Shown piece by piece: positions 1 to 6,481 of a stretch of DNA of 8,418 nucleotides; positions within the stretch are counted from its first letter, which is position 1, and the number at the start of each line of letters is the position of its first letter. The notes beneath the pieces are model-generated. The model worked only from the letters and a program-made list of their open reading frames with translations. It did no database searches and had not been told where the DNA came from. The translations under genes and the position numbers were made by a program. Source of the DNA: Spirochaetota bacterium (GTDB lineage: Bacteria; Spirochaetota; Leptospiria; Turneriellales; Turneriellaceae); the NCBI GenBank assembly GCA_963205035.1, contig CAUJII010000003.1, positions 1 to 8,418 of the forward strand, read 5' to 3'.

Positions 1-730
1 TCGAACCCTGCATGACCATGCCATCCTGCGCGTAGAAGAAGGCGTTGCCGCTATTCTCGACAGCGGTGGAAAGCGGAGCGATGTTGGTGATATACGCCGC
101 CTCGCCGGTTGCACCGAAAGGGCTGACGGGCGCAGGAGTCGATGCGTTATCGGCGTCGTAAGCCAGGGAGCCGTCTTGCTGGACTGTGTAAATTTTATTG
201 CTATTGTATGCGTTGACGCCGAGGAGCGTGCCAGTAGTCAGTGTAGCAGTGCAACTGCTATTGGCATTGGGTGAAGACGGGAATCCATTGACGGTGCATT
301 TTTGAATGGAAGTTTCGCCTTGATAATAGACAACAATACTGGAATTATTCACAGTTGCAGCGCCCACGGCATACGTAGTGCCTGAGCACAAGGCGTCTCC
401 GTTACCGTTGTTAATCCACTGCGGTGTCGTAAAGGGCGGGAGTGTGCCGCCCGTATAAGGAACGGTCGACCGCGCAAGAAAGAGAGCGTAGTATCCGGAA
501 GAGCACGATTGGGCACTTGCATTCGAAAAGTAGACAAGAGTCAAGTAGCCGTCGTCGTGCTCGACAAGTTGTGGGGAGAGCTCGTCATAGTCGGGTGACG
601 ACAGGCTTGCGCCCGAAGAAAGCCTAAACGAAGGTGTCTTGCTGAGTGAAATAGGGCCTTTGGTTTCTTGCGCGCACGAGAGTGCGAAGAATACGCCGGT
701 TATTATTGCAATCCACTTTAAGTGTCTCAT
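1..730 (-). CDS. Putative lipoprotein, C-terminus cut by window edge
   Basis: The minus strand is open from an ATG at 728-730 to the left edge, giving 243 complete codons and no stop. The N-terminus is a lipoprotein signal: MRHLKW, then a hydrophobic stretch, then the lipobox ALSC with the acceptor cysteine at residue 19. The mature part is rich in Ser, Thr, Asn, Gly and Tyr, and has four more cysteines (76, 115, 145, 160), so disulphides in an exported protein are possible. The alternating short hydrophobic and polar runs suggest an all-beta fold, perhaps a propeller, but no domain is recognised. No good Shine-Dalgarno precedes the ATG; an ATG at 747 is out of frame and stops after six codons. 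It lies 81 bp downstream of the desaturase on the same strand, so co-transcription is possible. The export signal is clear; the function is unknown. Confidence 0.75.
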   Translation of the reverse strand, partial: MRHLKWIAIITGVFFALSCAQETKGPISLSKTPSFRLSSGASLSSPDYDELSPQLVEHDDGYLTLVYFSNASAQSCSSGYYALFLARSTVPYTGGTLPPFTTPQWINNGNGDALCSGTTYAVGAATVNNSSIVVYYQGETSIQKCTVNGFPSSPNANSSCTATLTTGTLLGVNAYNSNKIYTVQQDGSLAYDADNASTPAPVSPFGATGEAAYITNIAPLSTAVENSGNAFFYAQDGMVMQGS

Positions 731-811
731 GGAATAGCCAGTCCCATGAGGTCATGCCGTCAATTTTTTTTTGAAAACGCCGGGCGATGGTGAATGAGTT
801 TAGGCGGGAAC

Positions 812-1801
812 TCAAATAGTTAGTCGCGCCGGTTTCGTGACCACCGGAGCCGTCCCTTGCGACTCTTGCGCCTTGATTGTTTTATCGCGCACGTTCTTCG
901 GTACGCCTCTTAAATTCCACACAATGCCGAAGAGGCTCAAGAAGCGCAGGATATAGTAGGTCATGTCTATCTCCCACCAGTAAAAGCCCATCTTCGCAGA
1001 GTTGCGATAATAGTGGTGGTTGTTGTGCCAGCCTTCTCCCATCGTCGTCAAGGCCAGAAACCAATGGTTGCGTGATTCCTCCCCTGTGTTATAGCGCTGT
1101 TTTCCCCATTTATGCGTCAGGGAGTTGATCGAAAAAGTCGAGTGGTATGTAATCAGCGTACTCAGGAAAAATCCAATCCAGAGACCTGGCCAGCCCGCAA
1201 TAAAAACCGAGGCAAAGCCCAAAGTCCATGGAGCAATCCAATCGTGCTTGGAGATAAAACGTATCTCGGGATATTTAGCAAAGTCGGGGATGTTTTCAAG
1301 CGGTACGCGCTTATTCGCTTTGTCGAAAATCCAGCCGATGTGGGATGTATAAAAGCCACGCAATTTCAGCGAGTGGACGTCTTTTTCGGTGTCGCTATAT
1401 TTGTGGTGGTCGCGGTGGTGGCCTGCCCACCACAAGACGCCTTTCTGTCCGGTGGTCTGTGCACCAAACGCTAAGATAAACTGGAAGACGCGGCTCGTTT
1501 GAAACGAACGGTGCGAGAAATAGCGGTGGTAGCCCGCTGTAACGAAGAACATCCGCACCCAATAGAGCGTAATACAGAGTATGACGGATTCGAGCGTTAC
1601 GCCGGTATAGATAGCTGCGAGCGGTATAAAGTGCATAAGGATAAACATTTTATCGCCGCTGAACCACGACCCCAGTCTGGAGCGGCCGGTAGTCTTTTCG
1701 CCTTCGGTAAATTGAATCTTCTTCGGCGTATCTTTCAACGCGAGCGCTTTCTTTTCCTTTTCCATGCTTTTGAGATGCGCTGAGTAAACACTCGGTTGCA
1801 A
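812..1801 (-). CDS. Acyl-CoA/acyl-lipid delta-9-type fatty acid desaturase
   Basis: This is an integral-membrane di-iron desaturase of the stearoyl-CoA desaturase type, expected to introduce a cis double bond into a saturated acyl chain using oxygen and an electron donor, and so to set membrane fluidity. All three family histidine boxes are present: HRYFSH at residues 92-97, HRDHH at 129-133 and HNNHH at 259-263, plus the accessory NSLTH at 226-230. Hydrophobic stretches around 52-90 and 188-222 match the usual paired transmembrane helices. The 329 residues fit the short bacterial forms; no cytochrome b5 domain is fused. The start is uncertain: TTG at 1801 has AAAAGG eight bases upstream, while an in-frame ATG at 1765 (residue 13, MEKEKK) lacks a ribosome site. 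Residues 1-45 are not part of the catalytic core, so either start gives a full enzyme. The gene is divergent from the phosphatase. Chain-length and position specificity cannot be read from sequence. Confidence 0.95.
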   Translation of the reverse strand: MQPSVYSAHLKSMEKEKKALALKDTPKKIQFTEGEKTTGRSRLGSWFSGDKMFILMHFIPLAAIYTGVTLESVILCITLYWVRMFFVTAGYHRYFSHRSFQTSRVFQFILAFGAQTTGQKGVLWWAGHHRDHHKYSDTEKDVHSLKLRGFYTSHIGWIFDKANKRVPLENIPDFAKYPEIRFISKHDWIAPWTLGFASVFIAGWPGLWIGFFLSTLITYHSTFSINSLTHKWGKQRYNTGEESRNHWFLALTTMGEGWHNNHHYYRNSAKMGFYWWEIDMTYYILRFLSLFGIVWNLRGVPKNVRDKTIKAQESQGTAPVVTKPARLTI

Positions 1802-1869
1802 AAAAAATACCTTTTTTCGGGTTTCGGCCTGTATAAAGACCGATATTAAAGATAGTGCGCCGAATTTTT
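1802..1869. promoter_or_regulatory. Divergent intergenic region between desaturase and phosphatase
   Basis: This short spacer separates two divergently transcribed genes and must hold both 5' ends, if each has its own promoter here. AT-rich hexamers are visible: TATAAA at 1832-1837 and TATTAA at 1844-1849 on the plus strand, the first reading TTTATA on the minus strand. None has a convincing -35 partner at 16-18 bases, so no promoter is assigned. The location is supported by gene orientation only. Confidence 0.3.
1810..1815 (-). promoter_or_regulatory. Candidate ribosome binding site for the desaturase (TTG start)
   Basis: On the minus strand AAAAGG lies eight bases before the TTG at 1801, separated by a T-rich run. 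It is the only purine-rich match near either candidate start and is the reason for preferring TTG over the ATG at 1765. The match is weak. Confidence 0.35.
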
Positions 1870-4077
1870 ATGCCACTTTTTTCGTTTGTCTCGAACACAA
1901 TTTCGTATGGTGCGTCGGCGGCGTCGAGTGCGCTTTATGGTGGAATTCTCACTTTTGTTTTTGTGCTCTATTTTAGTTATGCAATCGAGTTGCCGGATAT
2001 TCAAAACCTGATTGAAGTGGTCGGGTTCTGGGCAATTTTTACGACGCTCTTGCAAGGGCTCTACTTTGGACTTGCACACAAGATCGGTTTTTCTGGCGTG
2101 CGAAAGCGCACCCGGCTTCTAAACCGTGCTATCCAGCGCGGCAAGACTTGGTTTACGGTAGAAATCCGCGACGACTTGAACGCCGACGAATACCGGCTCC
2201 TCCACGAAGCGCTCTGCTATTTCCCCAGAGAAAACTCGATCATGTCGGTTCTCATGGTGACCTTCATTATTTCAGCTCTTCTGGTCTATCTGTCAATTTG
2301 GAAACATTATGCGGTCTTGAACTTAATCCAAGTGGGAGTCATCGCACTTGTGGCGATGTTTGTCCATGCGGGATTTACAGCGGTCATCTCCGAACTTGTG
2401 ACAGGTGAGATGCGTGCGCGTGTGCAGCGAATGATGCATGAGAAGAAAATCGAGTTTCAAGAAATTGCGCTCTCGACCGTGCGTTCAAAAATTCTCTTCT
2501 TTATAGTGATAATGGTCGCGACCCTTTTTGTCACAAACTTTATGGCGTTCTATGGTGTCCACTTTACGGTGATGGTGCGCTTCTCGGTCTTTGCGATTGG
2601 CATCGGGGCCGTCATGGCGTATATGCTCTTTGCAATTATCTTGCAGTCGTTGAGAGAAATCGAAGCCGCGTCGGTTGCTCTCAAAGAAGGCTCGGATGCC
2701 CAGCTTTTTCCGCAGACCTTAGACACAGAATTTATTAACGTCGCTACGGGGTTTAAGGCGGCGGTCACGACAATCCGCGATTACCAGCACAACCTCGAGC
2801 GCAAAGTCGACGAACGCACGGCGGAACTCACACTCGCGAACGAGACACTGAACGAGAAAGACAGGCTCATCCAGTTAGAACTCGATTTCGCTTCTGAAAT
2901 TCAGAAAGGCATTATTCCTGCGGAAATCGAAGAGTGGAATGGGCTGCGCTTTTTTGGGTATTACAAACCCATGGAAAAAGTATCGGGAGACTACTACGAC
3001 GTTTTTCCTACGCAAGGTAACCGTTTGGGCGTTCTCATGGCAGACGTTTCGGGGCATGGCGTGCCAGCGGCTCTCATCACCACGATGGCCAAGGTCGCGT
3101 TTTCGCGCGCCGCTCAAAATACCGCATCGCCTGCACAGACTTTCCGTGAGGTGAATAACCAACTAATGCAAATCGTCACGACGCAAGACTATCTGACAGC
3201 GTTTTATGTGACGATCGACGAGCACCACCACTTCTATTTTGGAAACGCCTCGCACCAGCACGGCAAAATTGTGCGTAACGAAACAGGCGGGATTGATTCA
3301 CTCGACACCGGCGGCCTCTTTGTTGGGGCGATGTACGAAGCGAGCGAGAGCTACGACGAGAAAGAAGGGCGTCTTTATCCCAACGATAGACTCTATCTCT
3401 ATACCGACGGTTTAATCGAAATACGCAATAATTCCAACGAAGAGTTTGGAAACGCGCGCTTCGACGCTCTCTTGATAGCAGCGAAAGACAAACCGGCGTC
3501 GGACGTCGTCGCGTTTATCGTGGGTGAAGTTTTCCGCTTCGCAGACGGCAGAGCACCGAACGACGATATATCGTTGCTTATGGTCGAGTCGAGCTCTGAG
3601 TATGGCGCGTTCTTGCAAACGTCGTCAGAAGCGTATCGACTTCTCGATGAAGGCGATAGAGTCGGGGGAGCGAAACTCTTAGACGAGGCAATTTTACTTT
3701 ATGGAAAAAATTTGAAGTCGCTGCGCACAGCCGGTGTGTTGCATTTTGACTTAGGGCATTTGGACGAAGCGCAGGACTATTTGAAGCGGTATATTCAACT
3801 CAACCAACAGAACGCTGAAGTTTATTATTATTTGAGCGCAGTTGCTCTTCAAAAAAATTTCTTCGCAGACGCCGAGAACTATGCGCGCGAGGCAATCCAA
3901 CTGAGGTCCAATTTCGCTCTGGCATTCAACAACCTTTCGATTGCTTGCATCAACCTCGAAAAATATGCGTTTGCTCGCTATGCCATCGAGAAGGCGCTGC
4001 TTTTTGACCCGGAAAACGAGGAAATCCGACAGAATGCGAGAAAACTCGAAGAGTTCTTAAAGAGACACGGGCAGTAG
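1870..4077 (+). CDS. Membrane-anchored SpoIIE/RsbU-type PP2C phosphatase with C-terminal TPRs
   Basis: A predicted membrane signalling phosphatase of 735 residues, numbered from the ATG at 1870. Six hydrophobic helices lie near 21-41, 50-70, 123-143, 148-175, 207-227 and 235-259, with a charged loop of about 50 residues between the second and third. A HAMP-like or linker segment (260-305) leads into a coiled coil (305-340, containing ERKVDERTAELTLANETL). The phosphatase domain (about 340-572) has the metal-binding motifs of the SpoIIE/RsbU group: SGDYYD (D374, D377), ADVSGHG (D392), YTDGL (D513) and NDDISLL (D565, D566), so it should be active. Residues 582-730 form about four TPR-like repeats, a protein-binding surface. 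Family members usually dephosphorylate anti-sigma-factor antagonists, but no such partner is in this window. An in-frame GTG at 1855 would add five residues; neither start has a good ribosome site. The signal sensed is unknown. Confidence 0.93.
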   Translation: MPLFSFVSNTISYGASAASSALYGGILTFVFVLYFSYAIELPDIQNLIEVVGFWAIFTTLLQGLYFGLAHKIGFSGVRKRTRLLNRAIQRGKTWFTVEIRDDLNADEYRLLHEALCYFPRENSIMSVLMVTFIISALLVYLSIWKHYAVLNLIQVGVIALVAMFVHAGFTAVISELVTGEMRARVQRMMHEKKIEFQEIALSTVRSKILFFIVIMVATLFVTNFMAFYGVHFTVMVRFSVFAIGIGAVMAYMLFAIILQSLREIEAASVALKEGSDAQLFPQTLDTEFINVATGFKAAVTTIRDYQHNLERKVDERTAELTLANETLNEKDRLIQLELDFASEIQKGIIPAEIEEWNGLRFFGYYKPMEKVSGDYYDVFPTQGNRLGVLMADVSGHGVPAALITTMAKVAFSRAAQNTASPAQTFREVNNQLMQIVTTQDYLTAFYVTIDEHHHFYFGNASHQHGKIVRNETGGIDSLDTGGLFVGAMYEASESYDEKEGRLYPNDRLYLYTDGLIEIRNNSNEEFGNARFDALLIAAKDKPASDVVAFIVGEVFRFADGRAPNDDISLLMVESSSEYGAFLQTSSEAYRLLDEGDRVGGAKLLDEAILLYGKNLKSLRTAGVLHFDLGHLDEAQDYLKRYIQLNQQNAEVYYYLSAVALQKNFFADAENYAREAIQLRSNFALAFNNLSIACINLEKYAFARYAIEKALLFDPENEEIRQNARKLEEFLKRHGQ

Positions 4078-4278
4078 GGGCGTGGGATAAATCAGGGGGG
4101 CCACGGCGAAAAATTTTGCCGCCTTCCAGAGTGAATACCCGTGAAAATCACGAGTAGGTTGCAAACCGTTATGCGAGGCTTTTCTAAGAGGAAAAGCCGG
4201 CACTCGTGATTTTCTAAAGCGTTCAAGGCAAAATTTTTCGCAAAGCATAAGACCACCCACCTGATTTATCCCACGCCC
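4078..4278. repeat. 201-bp nested inverted repeat (long imperfect palindrome), possible MITE-like element
   Basis: Four successive pairs of inverted arms close on one centre. The outer arms are 19 bp and perfect (GGGCGTGGGATAAATCAGG at 4078-4096 against its complement at 4260-4278). Next are 15 bp perfect (GCGAAAAATTTTGCC at 4106-4120 against 4227-4241), then 13 bp perfect (GAAAATCACGAGT at 4143-4155 against 4202-4214). The tip is an 8-bp stem (4177-4184 with 4191-4198) around a six-base loop. The unpaired spacers differ in length on the two sides. The first arm begins at the base after the phosphatase stop codon. As RNA it would form a long interrupted hairpin; as DNA it has the form of a small non-autonomous element with terminal inverted repeats. 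No clear target duplication flanks it. Seen directly: the arms. Inferred: mobility or termination. Confidence 0.85.
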
Positions 4279-4346
4279 GAGCCTGTGTGAGAACTCGATA
4301 ACAAAAAAAGTATAGCCAAAACGACCCTGTTACTCGTCTAAGCATT
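4279..4346 (+). promoter_or_regulatory. Leader region of the caspase-family gene, tentative -10 element
   Basis: This is the space between the palindrome and the ATG of the caspase-family gene. TATAGC at 4311-4316 follows an A-rich tract and could be a -10 box with the start codon about 30 bases further on, but no -35 match is found at the proper distance. No strong Shine-Dalgarno precedes the ATG. The assignment is tentative. Confidence 0.2.
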
Positions 4347-5852
4347 ATGAAGCGTAGTTTTCTTTTTATATCGGTATTCGGTCTTTTCTTATCTGCCGAT
4401 GCCCTTTTTGCAGCACGGAAATATGCCCTGGTCGTGGGCTCTAATTACAAGGGATCGGAGATTACTCCCTTAGCACTTTGCGAACGCGATGCAGAAGCCA
4501 TGAAACAATCGATTGTCAAGACAGGCAATTTTGAAGCGTCGAATGTGCGCGTGCTTTTGGGCAACCAAGTCACTCGTGAAAAAGTGCGCGCTGCAATTAT
4601 CGATTGGTTGGCGGCTAAAGTGCAAGAAGGCGACCAAGTCTTTTTTTATTTTGCTGGGCATGGCCAGTTTTTCCGCGATCCCGCTGCCAAGAACGGGATG
4701 CGCAACTTTATCATCATGTACCAAAGGCCGCATATTTCAGACGATGAACTCTCCGAGTGGTTTGGCAAGGTAAAAACAAAAAAAGCGGTTATTATTCTCG
4801 ACTGTTGCTTTTCGGGCGGCATCGCGAAAAAAGGTGCAGCGACGCGCGGTGCGGGCAACGTTCCGATTCCCAATGGCCAAGACTACGCCGTCCTTGAAGA
4901 CTTAGAAGGGGTCTTCTTTCAAAACAAAGTCGTGATTTCGTCCGCCGACGATAATGAAACCGCGATTGAAATCGGCGCACCGATCAACCACGGCATTTTT
5001 ACTTACTTCTTTAGTAAGGCGATTCTAAAAGCCGACTTAAATAACGACCAAAATGTCACAGCCTATGAAGCGTTCTATCAGGCGCGCAACGAGACGACAA
5101 AGCTGGCTGAAAAAGCCAAGCACAAGCAAGTGCCACAGATCAGCGGCGACGCATCGGGCTTCTTCTTTGTGGGAGCTCCACCGGTTACGGCACCCGTTTC
5201 GACTGCGCCGATATTACCGCCCGTTGCAGTGACAGTTCCAGAGCCCGTAACAAGCCCCCCGATAACACCCGCCGAACCGCAGAATCCGGTCAACAAGAAG
5301 ACGGGAACGCTCGTCATCAAGACGACGTACACTAAAGCCCAGCTCAAAGGCGGCATCGAAGTCTATATCGACGGCGATGAGGCGTCTTTCAAGCTCGCGT
5401 ATGTCGATTTCGGGGCATGGGGCAAAGCTGCACAGCTCACGATTACCAAAGTACCGAGCGGGGTGCATAACGTGACAATCAAAGCCTCCGGTTATGCCGA
5501 CCAAGTGATCAAAACGGGTATCGAAGCGAACCAAACAACCGTCGAGTCTATCACGGCGGGTCTCGCCGGAAAAGGAATTATCGCGGGCAAGGTTTACTTA
5601 GAAACGTTCGATCGCCCCATGGCGGGCTTTTACGTGTTCATTAAGCCCTTACCCAACTTCACGCAGCCGACGGCGACGAGCCGCAAAGACGGTAGCTTTG
5701 CTTTTACCGATGTGAAGCCCGGTAAATATACCGTCTTTTTGCGCGGTTCCGCAAGAGCGCTTATCAAACAATACGACCAAGAAATCACTGTCGAGCCAGA
5801 TAAGATCACGAACTTAGATATTGTCTTACGCGATATTTTTTCAAAGAAATAA
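4347..5852 (+). CDS. Secreted caspase-family (C14) protein with PEGA-like and carboxypeptidase-regulatory-like domains
   Basis: A 501-residue exported caspase-like protein. Residues 1-22 are a signal peptide (MKRSFLFISVFGLFL, then A-rich LFAA) without a lipobox cysteine. The caspase fold spans about 24-275: ALVVGSNYKG at 27-36, CERDAEAM, the catalytic His in YFAGHG (H105), and the catalytic Cys in LDCCFSGG (C154 by alignment to the DSCHSG pattern). Residues 230-241 fit a calcium-binding EF-hand loop (Asp, Asn, Asp, Asn, Thr, Glu at positions 1, 3, 5, 7, 9, 12), though Gln replaces the usual Gly at position 6. A Pro-rich linker (277-314) joins a PEGA-like beta domain (about 320-405) and a carboxypeptidase-regulatory-like domain (409-495, with the RKDGSFAFTDVKPGKY motif). 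Orthocaspases usually cleave after Arg or Lys; the substrate here is unknown. The gene follows the phosphatase on the same strand, beyond the palindrome. Confidence 0.92.
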   Translation: MKRSFLFISVFGLFLSADALFAARKYALVVGSNYKGSEITPLALCERDAEAMKQSIVKTGNFEASNVRVLLGNQVTREKVRAAIIDWLAAKVQEGDQVFFYFAGHGQFFRDPAAKNGMRNFIIMYQRPHISDDELSEWFGKVKTKKAVIILDCCFSGGIAKKGAATRGAGNVPIPNGQDYAVLEDLEGVFFQNKVVISSADDNETAIEIGAPINHGIFTYFFSKAILKADLNNDQNVTAYEAFYQARNETTKLAEKAKHKQVPQISGDASGFFFVGAPPVTAPVSTAPILPPVAVTVPEPVTSPPITPAEPQNPVNKKTGTLVIKTTYTKAQLKGGIEVYIDGDEASFKLAYVDFGAWGKAAQLTITKVPSGVHNVTIKASGYADQVIKTGIEANQTTVESITAGLAGKGIIAGKVYLETFDRPMAGFYVFIKPLPNFTQPTATSRKDGSFAFTDVKPGKYTVFLRGSARALIKQYDQEITVEPDKITNLDIVLRDIFSKK

Positions 5853-5856
5853 AGAA

Positions 5857-5879
5857 GCGCGGGGTAAAGCAGGTGGGGG
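5857..5879 (+). repeat. Diverged third copy of the palindrome's terminal repeat
   Basis: These 23 bases match the right outer arm of the 4078-4278 palindrome (read on the minus strand and extended inward) at 19 of 23 positions without gaps. The shared core is GCG-GGG-TAAA-CAGGTGGG-G, where the hyphens mark the four differences. It starts four bases after the caspase stop codon, as the first copy starts one base after the phosphatase stop codon. Its last three bases form part of the terminator hairpin. Confidence 0.6.
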
Positions 5880-5904
5880 AGGGAGAGCCTAAACTCTACC
5901 TCCC
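5877..5904. terminator. Likely bidirectional terminator hairpin between convergent genes
   Basis: GGGAGGGAGAG (5877-5887) pairs with CTCTACCTCCC (5894-5904) with one internal mismatch around the six-base loop CCTAAA, an 11-position GC-rich stem. It lies in the 58-bp gap between the stop codons of two convergent genes, where a shared terminator is expected. The T-tract is poor (GCATTTT on the plus side), so it may act as a 3'-end stabiliser rather than a full intrinsic terminator. Confidence 0.55.
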
Positions 5905-5910
5905 GCATTT

Positions 5911-6405
5911 TCAACGATTGTCCGGAAGCGCGCTGATGAGTTCAGGCTCATCCTTTTCAAAGTCGATGGCGTCTTCTCCCGAAGCACCGACAACGATGAA
6001 ATCAACTTCGTCGATGATTTTATTTGCGAGTGCGATCTTTAATTTATACTCGCCTTCTTCTAAATTCCGGTAACTATCGATGAGCGCGCTTTGTCCAGGT
6101 TGGAGAGTGTGGTTGCGTAGGTCGATTTCTTGAAACCCCAGGCTTTTTTTCTGGAGCGAAATTCCATAGTATGCGCCTGGGTTGGCCGAGTGTGGGGTGT
6201 ATGCATACCAAATCACGTCTTCTCTTTCAAAGACGGGAGTTCTGCTGGGGGTCTTGAAACGCTGCGGTGCAAAAAATTTTTTCTCTAAAGGGGAGAGTTC
6301 TTGATTGTCTGCCGTCGTGAAACCAAACCGGCCGCGCTCGGCTTTGCATGCTGAGGATACAAAGGCAATCGCAAGGATAGATACGAAAACAATAAATCGA
6401 CCCAT
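5911..6405 (-). CDS. Putative lipoprotein of unknown function
   Basis: A 164-residue predicted lipoprotein. MGRF is followed by a hydrophobic core and the lipobox SSAC, with the acceptor cysteine at residue 20. It is the only cysteine, and the mature protein starts KAERGRFGF. The body has an aromatic stretch (EREDVIWYAYTPHS, AYYGISL) and a segment with alternating hydrophobics (EEGEYKLKIALANKIIDEVDFIVVG) that suggests a beta-sandwich; the C-terminus is acidic. No catalytic motif or named domain is recognised. Upstream, AAGG is only one base from the ATG, which is unusually close, but no better start exists because the signal peptide begins here. It lies 76 bp downstream of another lipoprotein gene on the same strand, so the two are probably co-transcribed. 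It converges on the caspase gene with a shared hairpin between them. Confidence 0.8.
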   Translation of the reverse strand: MGRFIVFVSILAIAFVSSACKAERGRFGFTTADNQELSPLEKKFFAPQRFKTPSRTPVFEREDVIWYAYTPHSANPGAYYGISLQKKSLGFQEIDLRNHTLQPGQSALIDSYRNLEEGEYKLKIALANKIIDEVDFIVVGASGEDAIDFEKDEPELISALPDNR

Positions 6406-6481
6406 GCCTTATTTTCGGCCTTTGGGGGAACAACGTCCAGAAAAAATTACTCGATGGGCGAGTTCTAAGTCTAAACTCTTT

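Noticed and set aside
731..811. Terminator or promoter between the desaturase and the first lipoprotein
   Set aside because: The nine-T run at 764-772 has no stem before it on the plus strand, and GAGTT/AACTC near 795-811 is only five base pairs. TTGACG at 755-760 on the minus strand has no acceptable -10 partner.
1112..1474. Plus-strand open frame of 120 codons
   Set aside because: It is antisense to the desaturase, across the part coding the central helices and histidine boxes.
4057..4260. Minus-strand open frame of 67 codons across the nested repeat
   Set aside because: It overlaps the end of the phosphatase gene and is made almost entirely of palindrome arms, so the open frame is probably a by-product of the repeat.
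4072..4284. Target-site duplication around the palindrome
   Set aside because: The flanks (CAGTAG on the left, GAGCCT on the right) share at most two bases at the junctions, so no duplication can be claimed.
6406..6481. Hairpin between the two minus-strand lipoprotein genes
   Set aside because: GAGTT and AACTC around 6460-6478 pair over five bases only, too weak to call a terminator.
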